Shown piece by piece: positions 35,412-44,086 of a stretch of 64,000 nucleotides of DNA. The notes under the pieces were generated by a model. It was not told the DNA's origin, did no database searches, and saw only the letters and a program-made list of their open reading frames with translations. The stretch is from an uncultured Verrucomicrobiota bacterium (GTDB taxonomy: Bacteria > Verrucomicrobiota > Verrucomicrobiia > Limisphaerales > UBA9464): positions 1-64,000 of the forward strand of contig CAJAHH010000049.1 in the NCBI GenBank assembly GCA_903939515.1. Direction: 5' to 3'. Within the stretch, counting starts at the first letter, position 1. Each line of letters begins with the position of its first letter. The translations under genes and the position numbers were made by a program.

Positions 35412-35558
35412 CTGATATCAGATCTGGGCACTGTGAAGCAGATGGAAGTCGCGGCCCTGGCGGACCTTCGTGCTTCCTTCGCCTTGCTTCGTGAGGGAGC
35501 TTGCGCACACTCCGCGCCGCCCTGGCGATGATCCAGTGGTTCTCTCTATCAGAGTCTA

Positions 35559-36719
35559 ATGAACGCGATTCTCGCCCTTGAAGACGGTTCGGTGTTCCGT
35601 GGCCACGGATTTGGAGCGCAAGCTTCGGCGTCCGGGGAGGTGTGTTTCAACACCTCGATGACCGGCTATCAGGAAATCCTGACCGATCCCTCCTACAAGG
35701 GGCAGATCGTGACGATGACCTACCCGATGATTGGCAACACGGGCATCAACCTTCAGGACATGGAGTCTTATAAGGCTCATTGCTCGGGGTTTGTGATCCG
35801 GGAACTGAGTCCCTGGGTGAGCAACTGGCGGGCGGATCAATCGCTGGCGTCCTACTTGGAGCAGAATGGCATTCCGGGAATCCAGGGTGTCGACACCCGG
35901 GCCCTGACCAAGAAGCTCCGCGTGCGGGGTTCTTTGGCTGGATTCCTTACTACCGAGCCGATGTCGGATGCAGACGCCGTGGCTCGGGCTCGGCAGTGGG
36001 GCTCGATGGAGGGACGCAACTACGTCGTCGAAGTGACCCATCGGGAGAGTTTCATCTGGGATGAGAAAGATAAGGACTCGGCGGAATTCGCCGTGACCCA
36101 GCAGCATTCACCGCCCAACCCACGGCACATACGCCTTCCGCTGCGGGCAGCGGACATCCCGATCGTGGCCTACGATTTCGGCATCAAATACAACATCTTG
36201 CGAAGCCTCCGCCAACGAGGGTTTCGCATTCGCGTGGTGCCCGCAGGGACTTCGGCTGCGGAGGTGCTTTCTTACAAGCCTGCCGGGGTGTTCCTCAGCA
36301 ATGGTCCGGGCGATCCGGGGACGCTGAGCGGGATTGTCGGCGAGGTGAAGACGCTGGTGGATACGGGGATCCCGATTTTCGGAATTTGCCTGGGTCATCA
36401 GATTCTGGGCCAGGCGTTGGGCGGCAAAACCTTCAAACTGAAGTTTGGGCATCGGGGCGGAAACCAACCGGTGAAAGATTTGGAGTCGGGTCGGGTCGAG
36501 ATCACTTCGCAGAATCATGGTTTTGCGGTTGATCCGGCGTCGTTGCCGGCGGAGGTGGCTGTGAACCGGATCAATCTCAACGACCAGACGGTCGAGGGGC
36601 TGCGCCACAAGACCAAGCCGGTGTTTTGTGTTCAGTACCATCCGGAGGCGGCTCCCGGTCCGCACGATTCCTCGGTGCTCTTTGATGAGTTCCGGGACCT
36701 GGTAGTGAAGAGGGGTTGA
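35559..36719 (+). CDS. carA: Carbamoyl-phosphate synthase small subunit
   Basis: Glutaminase subunit that supplies ammonia to CarB for carbamoyl phosphate, used for pyrimidines and arginine. The N-terminal domain begins [19 protein letters not shown] and contains [27 protein letters not shown]; the amidotransferase domain has the nucleophile in [10 protein letters not shown] and the His/Glu pair in [15 protein letters not shown]. At 386 residues it has normal length. carB does not follow; a glycosidase-type gene converges after 29 bases, so carB must be elsewhere. Confidence 0.97.
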   Translation: MNAILALEDGSVFRGHGFGAQASASGEVCFNTSMTGYQEILTDPSYKGQIVTMTYPMIGNTGINLQDMESYKAHCSGFVIRELSPWVSNWRADQSLASYLEQNGIPGIQGVDTRALTKKLRVRGSLAGFLTTEPMSDADAVARARQWGSMEGRNYVVEVTHRESFIWDEKDKDSAEFAVTQQHSPPNPRHIRLPLRAADIPIVAYDFGIKYNILRSLRQRGFRIRVVPAGTSAAEVLSYKPAGVFLSNGPGDPGTLSGIVGEVKTLVDTGIPIFGICLGHQILGQALGGKTFKLKFGHRGGNQPVKDLESGRVEITSQNHGFAVDPASLPAEVAVNRINLNDQTVEGLRHKTKPVFCVQYHPEAAPGPHDSSVLFDEFRDLVVKRG

Positions 36720-36748
36720 TCGGTTTCTGTTTCAGGAGAATTCTGAAA

Positions 36749-37903
36749 TCAGCGGGGTTCGGCTGCGCGAGGTTCGAGGGTGATGATGAGGGCGTTGCCC
36801 ATGGGGCGCTCGGATCCTTCGCACGGGGTATTCATGACCTGACCGCGGGCCCATAGGGTTGAGGAACCACCACCGTCAAGATTCAGCGCATCGGTGCATC
36901 CCAGGCGAGTGAAGTGGGCTGCCAATTCGGCGAGAGACATGCCCACTGACTGGCCGCGCTGACGGCCGTCCACTTGTACCAGGAAGAAAAACTCTGCATT
37001 CCATCCGATGGCCGAGCGCGGATGCCGAGCGTCTGAGGATTGAAACTGGGTGGGCTGGCCGTCTTTGAGTAGAGCGGGACCGCCGCCCAAAGCAGTTGGA
37101 GTATTTTTTAGGTTGGGTCGAGTTTCAGTCGACAAGGTCCAGAGAGATCCGGGTGCGGTTTGCGTGGGAGAGACTTCGTTCCTTATGGGTAGCGAAAGAA
37201 CGACACCGTTGGTGGGAATCAGGGTGTTGCCGCCCGAGTGGACGGAGTGGAGTCGGAAGGTCGAGCGGAGGCCCGGTCGGATGGGCAACACGGTGCCCGC
37301 CTCGGCGATGAGAAGAAATTCGGTACCGGTGGCGGAAGGGGTTCGAGGACCTACGGCCGCCGTAAAGAGGACGGGGCGCTCTTGGCGCTCTTCGTTGAGC
37401 CCGATGGCTAGGCTCGTTCCGTCGGGAGCAATCATCGAGAGTAGCGAGACCACTGGACCAAGATGGAGCGAACGATCCGGACCCATCCAGAAGGCGCTCT
37501 TGCCGTTGGGTGCGGAGATGAATTCCCCGTCCCGAATGCAAAGTCCCTCTGGATCGCCCAGGCAGGGGCCCCCTCTCGCAAAAAAGTCCCCGTTGAGAGC
37601 AGCCAGCGCCTGACCTTGAGCTCTCGGGAAGTTCGAGGCCTGACTGGACAGCGTGGCCACACCCAGTTGATGGCCACCACCCAGGAGGACATGGATCCCT
37701 AGATCTGAGCGGTCTCGTCGGATGCGGATCACCTGTACGGACCAGGGACCCTCCGCCAATGCCTCATGGTTGTAAGAGAAACCGTCGGCGAGCCGACTCC
37801 TGGGCGCGGGTGCTTGAGAGAAAGATGGTTTTTCGGACGAGCGGGAGGCCTCGGTTCCGACGAGTGCGGCAGCGCCGAGAAAGAGCGTGAGCCAGCGCTT
37901 CAT
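36749..37903 (-). CDS. Phosphodiester glycosidase-family exported protein (copy 2)
   Basis: A 384-residue protein with a signal peptide (RWLTLFLGAAALVGTEA) and a phosphodiester glycosidase (NAGPA-type) domain. Landmarks: ALAAL-NGDFFARGGPCLGDPEGLCIRDG, RHPRSAIGWNAEFFFLVQVDGRQRGQSVGMSLAELAAHF, and CTDALNLDGGGSSTLWARGQV. These blocks surround the catalytic region of the uncovering enzyme of lysosomal enzymes and of bacterial exopolysaccharide-linked members. It starts four bases before the end of the paralogue upstream; the pair is a tandem duplication. Substrate inferred only to be a phosphodiester-linked sugar. Confidence 0.85.
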   Translation of the reverse strand: MKRWLTLFLGAAALVGTEASRSSEKPSFSQAPAPRSRLADGFSYNHEALAEGPWSVQVIRIRRDRSDLGIHVLLGGGHQLGVATLSSQASNFPRAQGQALAALNGDFFARGGPCLGDPEGLCIRDGEFISAPNGKSAFWMGPDRSLHLGPVVSLLSMIAPDGTSLAIGLNEERQERPVLFTAAVGPRTPSATGTEFLLIAEAGTVLPIRPGLRSTFRLHSVHSGGNTLIPTNGVVLSLPIRNEVSPTQTAPGSLWTLSTETRPNLKNTPTALGGGPALLKDGQPTQFQSSDARHPRSAIGWNAEFFFLVQVDGRQRGQSVGMSLAELAAHFTRLGCTDALNLDGGGSSTLWARGQVMNTPCEGSERPMGNALIITLEPRAAEPR

Positions 37904-39144
37904 GGCGACGGTTTCCCGGAGGGTACCGTAGGTTGAGTCTCGGGGAGCCGGACAACCAAGAGGCTCGTGGCCGTGGCACGTTCACGTCCGTAGCACGGGC
38001 TGTTGAGCACCTGACCGTTCAGGATCAATTCGGTGGAGCCGCCGCCATCGAAGTTAATGGCTTCTTGGCAGCCGAGTTTGACAAGGAACTCCGAGAGCTC
38101 TGCAAGAGTCATGCCCACTGAGAGCCCGGCCTGACGCCCATCCACGACAACGAGGAAGCAGTGACGCTCATTCCATCCGAACGCGGAACGCGGATGACGT
38201 TCCGAAGAACGGGCTGCGGACTTGCCGGTGGGCGTGCCGAGGTGAACGAGAGCAGGGCCGCCGCCGATGGCCGAGACCGCAGATTCCAGGGTTGGTTCGG
38301 TGCGGGTCTCGAGGACCACCCGGGCCCCGGGCCGCAGGAGATCCTGCAGTGGGGTTCCAGCACGGAGAATTAAACAGTCCGCCTCCAAAGGCGCAGAATG
38401 GTTGGTTACGGCGCCTCGGACCACGGCCCGGAGCGGTTGACCTGCCTTCAAGGGTGGCCCGGGATGCGATCCGTCGCGGGCCAAGATCCAGCCCGAGGGG
38501 CGGTCCCCTTGGATGGCTGTGGACGCGGCCGGGGTAAGCACCACCGGACGTGAGCCGTCGAAGTCCTCGTTGAGTCCGAATTCTTGTGGGGCCGATTCGC
38601 CCACGCGCACCGTGAATCGAGGGCGCACGGTGTCGATGTGGGGTTTCCCGGATGGGTCGAACCAGAGGCAGTCGCGCTCGATGGGCGCGCTCATAAGTAA
38701 GTTCCGCTGGATGAAGAGGCCTCGAGGGTCTCCGGGCATAGGGTCGTTCTCGGTGGCATAGAAGTCGCCATTGATCGCGGCGACGGGTCTCCCGAGAGAT
38801 TTCGGAAAGAGGGTGAGCTGATCGGACAAGGGATTGAGTCCAATCCGGTCATGGAAGGCCAGTGAGGGAAAGAATCCTAATCCGGGCTGGGAGCGATCGA
38901 CTCGAACGATGTGTATGGACCAAGGCTCATCCCGCACCGCATGGCTGACACTGATTCCCGGTGATGCTTCCCGGAATGCTGGGAAGGCCTCGCCCCAGAC
39001 TTGGACTCGGCTGAGCCCAACCAACATCAGCCCTAGAAGGACCTGATTGACGACAACTCCGTGGGCTGTCCAAAACATTCGGGTCAATGGGTTTGATCCC
39101 GAGGATCGGGCGGGAGTGGACTGAATCGGCGTGAGGCTTCGCAT
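37900..39144 (-). CDS. Phosphodiester glycosidase-family exported protein (copy 1)
   Basis: A 414-residue paralogue of the next gene downstream, sharing INGDFYATENDPMPGDPRGLFIQRN, RHPRSAFGWNERHCFLVVVDGRQAGLSVGMTLAELSEFLVKLGC and NFDGGGSTELILNGQV. The N-terminus (TAHGVVVNQVLLGLMLVGLS) is a membrane or signal segment. The body between residues 60 and 200 is only loosely conserved between the two copies, so the duplication is old. It follows the VWA/amidotransferase-like gene by six bases and belongs to the MoxR operon. Confidence 0.85.
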   Translation of the reverse strand: MRSLTPIQSTPARSSGSNPLTRMFWTAHGVVVNQVLLGLMLVGLSRVQVWGEAFPAFREASPGISVSHAVRDEPWSIHIVRVDRSQPGLGFFPSLAFHDRIGLNPLSDQLTLFPKSLGRPVAAINGDFYATENDPMPGDPRGLFIQRNLLMSAPIERDCLWFDPSGKPHIDTVRPRFTVRVGESAPQEFGLNEDFDGSRPVVLTPAASTAIQGDRPSGWILARDGSHPGPPLKAGQPLRAVVRGAVTNHSAPLEADCLILRAGTPLQDLLRPGARVVLETRTEPTLESAVSAIGGGPALVHLGTPTGKSAARSSERHPRSAFGWNERHCFLVVVDGRQAGLSVGMTLAELSEFLVKLGCQEAINFDGGGSTELILNGQVLNSPCYGRERATATSLLVVRLPETQPTVPSGKPSP

Positions 39145-39150
39145 GGCGGA

Positions 39151-41469
39151 TCAGGCCAATCCTTTCCAACGCCGCAGCGACCATTCGAGAACCAAGAGCC
39201 CCAGCAAGATCGCCAGATATATCGGGCGGTCCCAAAGGGGCTTCCGAAGGAATTCGATCCAAGGCTGAGGCAACTCTCCCCAGAGGGCCTCTAGACCGCG
39301 AGGATGAGTCTCTTCGACGCGGAGGGCCATGCCGTCACCGGATTGAGCCACGCCTTCCATCACCGCAGGTCGGGCCTGAAGATCGGCCAATTCCGGATCA
39401 ACGCTTTCGGCCACCAGCAGTTGACGATCTACGCCGAGGGATTCCCCACCTCGTTGCGCCACGGCGCTGATAACAAAGGTGCCCGGTTTTTGTAGAGTGA
39501 TGGGAGCCACGTAGGCGCGTCGGTTTGGATCGTAGCGTGCCACAGCCACTGCATTGCTTGAGGAGCCCGTTCCGGCATAGAGAGTCACTTCGGCATCGGT
39601 GATTTCGTGTTGGGCTTGATCTCGAACCCGGATGGATGCCGAAGCCGTTGCGCCTGGGGTGACGTAGGCACTGGAAAGATCGAGGAGGACGGGCGGATTG
39701 GTACGACTGCTTCGGCCGGCGGCCAACCAGCGGATGGCGTTCACCCAGAACCGGCGGTAGTAGCGCGAGTCGCAGTTGTCCTCGGAGACGAGCCATTTTG
39801 GATTTCGGGGCTCGCCCCAGAGAGTTTCAAAATCCGCACCCCAAGACCGGGTGGTGTCGGAAGTGAAGGCCATGGTGCGACCTCGACCCACTTGCTGGAC
39901 GGCCAGCAGGACATCGCCCTCGATGCCTTGGGGGGCATTGTCCGCATAGGCCAGCACTTGTGCACCGGGCTTGGCCCGTTCCATTCGGTTGATGCCATGG
40001 AGGGTAGGAAATTTCTCAGTCCAGATTTTGCGCGTCTCTTCGGCATCGGCCCCGATGGCTACGATGGGATGGGTCCACGCGGCTCGGGGAACCTTCGGCA
40101 GAAAGTCTTCTTTCGAAGAGTCGAAGGCGCCCTCCATGGCGACAGGGATGATGCGGTCGAGGAGGGTTTGGTGGTAGCCGCCGCGCCCGAAGGCCGAGTT
40201 GCCGCCGATCATGAGGAATCCACCGCCGAACTCCTCGACCAGTCGTGCCATGTTGGTCAATTGGAGCGGACTGAAGGAGTCGCGCCGAATGTCGCTGTGG
40301 ATGACCACATCGTAGTTCAACAGTCCGGCGAGATTTTTTGGGAAGCCTTGGGTGGGATGGTCGACTGGGTAGATGCGCTCGCCCGTGTCTGGATCGGAAT
40401 CCACCGTATTGAGGTACTGCCCGTTGTTGCCGAACTGCCGATAGAGCGTGGTTACCTGAATGCCCGGGTCGCTTTGCAGGGCGTCTTTGAGGTACTTCCA
40501 TTCGGGCTGCGGGCTTTGGTTATTCTGTGGAGTTCCCTCCATGTAAACCACTCGCAGCGTGGGATCCACCACCTCTAATCCGAAAGGCCTCCGGTTGTTG
40601 GAGGCCAGCCATTCGCCAGGGCTCGTCGAGACGCTCACCTCGTACACTTGGAATCCGCGCTGGCGTGGCGTGAATTCGAGTTCGACATGCTGAGCGTCGC
40701 CGTTGAGCTCCAGCGGCTTGGCCGCGAGAATCTGCCCATCCTTGCGGACTTGCACAGTGACGGTTTTCCCGGCGAAACCCGCTGATCGGAGATCCACCGA
40801 GACTCGAGACGGCGCGTTCTCAGCGACCGCGCGTCGGACCTCCAGGCCGGTGATGCGCACATCCCGCACTTCGTTGGTGGTGCCGCTCAGGAGGGTGTGG
40901 ACACGCAGACCATGGCGGCGCAGTCGGCGAGCGGCCGTCTCCGGATCCAGCCCATCGGTCTCGATGCCATCGGAGACTAAGAGAACGCTCGTCAGGGGAT
41001 CTTCCGGTGGCAGCGTGAGCAAGGAGTCCAGCGCGCGGGAAATCCCAGACGATGGACCCTCGGCTGGCCCGGCGACTCCATTGGTTTCAAGACTCATGAC
41101 GTCGCTGAAACGCAAGGCCAGCACATCGACCGAGTCCGGCTTGGCCGGCAAGACATGGCGGGCGATCCAGGCCCGGGCCGCGGTCAATCGGCCCTCAGGG
41201 ATGTCGGTGGTGGCCATGCTCCGGGAGGTGTCGATGAGCACCGCCAAGCGGGTCCGACGCGGATGGATAATTTTTTCAATCCACTGGGGATCCATCAGGC
41301 ACAGCACTAGCCCAACGATGGCCGTGAGGCGGAGCAGGCCGCACAGGACCCGAACCCAGGGCAGCGTCCGACCGCGGGCGTACCCATAGCTCAGGGTCAG
41401 CAGGCTGACGGTGACGATCCCCGCGAGGATCAGCCACCGAAGCTCTGGCAATTGGGTGAACTGCATCAT
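39151..41469 (-). CDS. Membrane VWA protein with a glutamine-amidotransferase-like domain
   Basis: A 772-residue protein with two N-terminal membrane segments (LRWLILAGIVTVSLLTLSYGYA and VLCGLLRLTAIVGLVLCLMD). A von Willebrand A domain follows with the MIDAS motif DTSRSM. Residues about 330-560 resemble a class I amidotransferase-like sandwich: YDVVIHSDIRRDSF, GGGFLMIGGNSAFGRGGYHQT, DVLLAVQQVGRGRTMAFTSDTTRSWG. Ig-like strands and a final membrane segment (PIYLAILLGLLVLEWSLRRW) end it. Fits the family often found next to BatA/MoxR genes; probably part of a complex in the envelope. Confidence 0.8.
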   Translation of the reverse strand: MMQFTQLPELRWLILAGIVTVSLLTLSYGYARGRTLPWVRVLCGLLRLTAIVGLVLCLMDPQWIEKIIHPRRTRLAVLIDTSRSMATTDIPEGRLTAARAWIARHVLPAKPDSVDVLALRFSDVMSLETNGVAGPAEGPSSGISRALDSLLTLPPEDPLTSVLLVSDGIETDGLDPETAARRLRRHGLRVHTLLSGTTNEVRDVRITGLEVRRAVAENAPSRVSVDLRSAGFAGKTVTVQVRKDGQILAAKPLELNGDAQHVELEFTPRQRGFQVYEVSVSTSPGEWLASNNRRPFGLEVVDPTLRVVYMEGTPQNNQSPQPEWKYLKDALQSDPGIQVTTLYRQFGNNGQYLNTVDSDPDTGERIYPVDHPTQGFPKNLAGLLNYDVVIHSDIRRDSFSPLQLTNMARLVEEFGGGFLMIGGNSAFGRGGYHQTLLDRIIPVAMEGAFDSSKEDFLPKVPRAAWTHPIVAIGADAEETRKIWTEKFPTLHGINRMERAKPGAQVLAYADNAPQGIEGDVLLAVQQVGRGRTMAFTSDTTRSWGADFETLWGEPRNPKWLVSEDNCDSRYYRRFWVNAIRWLAAGRSSRTNPPVLLDLSSAYVTPGATASASIRVRDQAQHEITDAEVTLYAGTGSSSNAVAVARYDPNRRAYVAPITLQKPGTFVISAVAQRGGESLGVDRQLLVAESVDPELADLQARPAVMEGVAQSGDGMALRVEETHPRGLEALWGELPQPWIEFLRKPLWDRPIYLAILLGLLVLEWSLRRWKGLA

Positions 41470-41485
41470 GGTGTGGGTGCGGAGG

Positions 41486-44086
41486 TCATTGGGCCCGGGT
41501 GAGGCGACGGAAGTACTCGCTAATTTGTTCCTCGAACTGTCGAGGGGCTTGCTCGGCTGAGACATCCGTCCGTTCGGGACCTTGCCGCAAGGCTCGCTCG
41601 AGCAGATCGGCCGCCGACTGGACCCCAGCCGCCGCCAAACTGCTGCTGGTTTCGGCAGACTCACTGCGGCCATCACCCAGCGCCTCGGCGGCCTGGGCCA
41701 TTTGCTGGGCGGCGGCCTCCATGCGTTTGCTGGCGGCGAGCGCCTCGCGAGCCTCAGGGCTCTTCATTCGGTCGATCTTTTCAGCCAGCTTGCGGGCTTG
41801 GTCTTGCAGACGTTTCTGACGCTCAGCCATGGCGCGATCTTCCGGCCTACCGGGTCCGCCGGGTTGTCCATTCGGTTTGCCTGGCTGGGAGCCAGGGCTC
41901 GGCGGAGAGGGTTGAGATTCTCCAGGTTTCCCCGGTTTTCCGGTCTCGCTCGGCGGGCTGTTTTTATCCGGTGAGCCAGGCTTGCCCTCGGGCCCTTTTT
42001 GTCCGGGCTTTTCACCCGGGGTGGGCTTTTGAGCTTTGGCAGGATCAGACCCTTCCACCAGACGGGCCAATTCAGATTGAGCCTTGGCTAGTGCCAGCGC
42101 CTCCGCGAGGGCTTTCTCTAGCTCGGCCGCATTGGCCGGCTTCTGGGGCTTTTTATCGATGCCTTCCAACACGACCTGGGGTGGTTGCGGTTCGGGCGGA
42201 GATTCTTCAGGCGGTTTCTCGGAGAGCTCGGGTTCGGTCGGAAGGTTTTTGAGCTGCGGCATGGCTTTGATGGCCCGGTACAGAGCTGCCAAGGCTTTCT
42301 CCTCGGCGGGGAGAGCTCCTTGGGGCGTTTGTCGTTCCAAGGCGCGAGCTGCGTCGTCCATGCCTTCTAGGGCTTCGTCCAGGGCGAACTGGGCGGCCTT
42401 GGGCGCATTCATGGATTCCAGCTTCTGTTGGTAACGGGCGGTGAATTCGCGGGCCTCGCGTTGGCGCTGGGATAGGTCCTGGAAGGTCTTGGCGGGTGCA
42501 TTGGTTCGCGTGGCCGTGGTCTCGGCCAAGAGCCCCTTCTGGATGGCGATGAGGTTGAGGCGCTGTTGGGGTTGCCCTTTGCGCTTCGAGGGCGGCGGAC
42601 CGGAGCGATCGGTCAGTTCGATGAAATACGTGGGTGAGCGACCGATCCCGGGACCGTCGAGCGTGTTGTTGTCGCGGGCTTCAGCATAATAGGAGACCAC
42701 ATCGTAGGGCTTGAGCCCGAGGCTACCCAGACGGAGGACCACCGCGCCGAGGGTTTGTCCGTCCTTGAGGTTGCGATCGCGGACTTCCAGCCGTTGCTCA
42801 GGACCGCCGAGCACGTGGTAGACGAGGGTGATCGAATCCAATCCGAAGTCGTCCGATGCGGCGACTTTTAGCGGGATGATCTCGTCTGGGTCGGCGCGGA
42901 TGTCTTCGCCAGGCTCGGTGATGTCCACCTTGGGGGGCAGATCGGGAAGGGCGCGGATCGGATGACGGGCTGCATTGGCGAGGGAAGGTCGGCCCCGAGT
43001 GTCGGTAATCAGAATGGAATATTCGGAATCGGCGGAGACGATGAACTCGCCGCGCCAGAGGTTCGACGCGGCGGCTTTCAATGCGATGACCGTGCCGTTG
43101 GTGAGCCGCAGCTCGGCTTGGCCCAGCGCGACGTTTCCTGTCACTTCGAATAACGCTCGCGAGCCACGCAGGGCGGTGATGGGCGGAGAAGATTGGCGCA
43201 GTTCGGGAAGGCCGGAATAGGTCGGAGAGAGGAGCCGAATCGACAGCCGAGCCACCTCGGGTGGGACGTAGGCCACCAGAGAATAGGTTGGGGAGAGGGT
43301 GTCACCGGCGCGGATGCGGAAGGTACCGGATGTGGTGACCATCAGGGTCTGGAACGCGACCGCATTGGAAAGCACCGGCACCGACAGACGCTGCCAGCCA
43401 GTGTCGCCTTCGGAGCGCCATAGGTAGTCTACCGACGGGGGGATTCGTCCTGAGAGACGGTGGGTGAGAGTCAGCCGATGGCCCACCGGGAATTCGCCAC
43501 CGGCCGGTTCGACCACCAACTGGGTGAAGCGGGCCTCCGACCATGGGGCGAGGGTTCGCAGCAGGGCCGTGCCGGATTGCGGCGCCAAGATCAAGAACCC
43601 CACCAGGGCCGCCAGGACGCTGGAACCGAAGAGGAGCCCAGGGAGGCCGAGTCGTCGCAAGTAGGGAACTTCGTCGGTGCGCGCCACGCGGGCCGCGCGT
43701 TGGCTCAGGGCGCTCGCCAATTCTGATTCGTAGGCCCCCGTGGGTGTCCGGACACCCGACAGGTATTCGGCGGCCGTGGACACTTCGCATCCGAGTTCAG
43801 GCCGGGTTGACTCCAGGTCGAGGGCGGCCTCCTTCAGGGGAGTTGCCTGCTGGCGGAGGCGCAACCACTGACGCACTCCGAGTACCAGGCCCAGCAGGAG
43901 GCCCAACCAGGCCAAGACCCGTACCCCGGTTGGTAGCAGGAGCTTATAGTCGACAAGCATCACCGCCAGCGAACCCAAGAGCAGTCCGGCTACCATGGCC
44001 GCGACCGCACCGGTGCGTCGCGCGGCGTCCTTGCGTCCGGCGGTTTGGGCCAGTTGCCTGCGGGCTTGATCGGCGGGTGTGTTCAT
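41486..44086 (-). CDS. DUF4175-like membrane protein with a Pro/Gly-rich linker and coiled coil
   Basis: An 866-residue protein with three N-terminal membrane segments (AAMVAGLLLGSLAVMLVDY, VRVLAWLGLLLGLVLGV, LPGLLFGSSVLAALVGFLIL). Beta-rich repeats follow to about residue 500. The C-terminal third has Ala/Glu/Gln coiled coils, then a low-complexity run rich in Pro, Gly, Lys and Ser (about residues 690-770), then a final helical part (RLQDQARKLAEKIDRMKSPEAREALAASKRMEAAAQQMAQAAEAL, read as coiled-coil). No catalytic motif. It is overlapped by four bases with the BatA-like gene and lies in the MoxR operon, where such proteins are common in Planctomycetes and Verrucomicrobia. Confidence 0.75.
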   Translation of the reverse strand: MNTPADQARRQLAQTAGRKDAARRTGAVAAMVAGLLLGSLAVMLVDYKLLLPTGVRVLAWLGLLLGLVLGVRQWLRLRQQATPLKEAALDLESTRPELGCEVSTAAEYLSGVRTPTGAYESELASALSQRAARVARTDEVPYLRRLGLPGLLFGSSVLAALVGFLILAPQSGTALLRTLAPWSEARFTQLVVEPAGGEFPVGHRLTLTHRLSGRIPPSVDYLWRSEGDTGWQRLSVPVLSNAVAFQTLMVTTSGTFRIRAGDTLSPTYSLVAYVPPEVARLSIRLLSPTYSGLPELRQSSPPITALRGSRALFEVTGNVALGQAELRLTNGTVIALKAAASNLWRGEFIVSADSEYSILITDTRGRPSLANAARHPIRALPDLPPKVDITEPGEDIRADPDEIIPLKVAASDDFGLDSITLVYHVLGGPEQRLEVRDRNLKDGQTLGAVVLRLGSLGLKPYDVVSYYAEARDNNTLDGPGIGRSPTYFIELTDRSGPPPSKRKGQPQQRLNLIAIQKGLLAETTATRTNAPAKTFQDLSQRQREAREFTARYQQKLESMNAPKAAQFALDEALEGMDDAARALERQTPQGALPAEEKALAALYRAIKAMPQLKNLPTEPELSEKPPEESPPEPQPPQVVLEGIDKKPQKPANAAELEKALAEALALAKAQSELARLVEGSDPAKAQKPTPGEKPGQKGPEGKPGSPDKNSPPSETGKPGKPGESQPSPPSPGSQPGKPNGQPGGPGRPEDRAMAERQKRLQDQARKLAEKIDRMKSPEAREALAASKRMEAAAQQMAQAAEALGDGRSESAETSSSLAAAGVQSAADLLERALRQGPERTDVSAEQAPRQFEEQISEYFRRLTRAQ

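Noticed and set aside
35186-35431. 81-residue minus-strand frame upstream of the DksA-like gene
   Set aside because: No ribosome site or family resemblance, and it crosses the promoter region and hairpin before carA.
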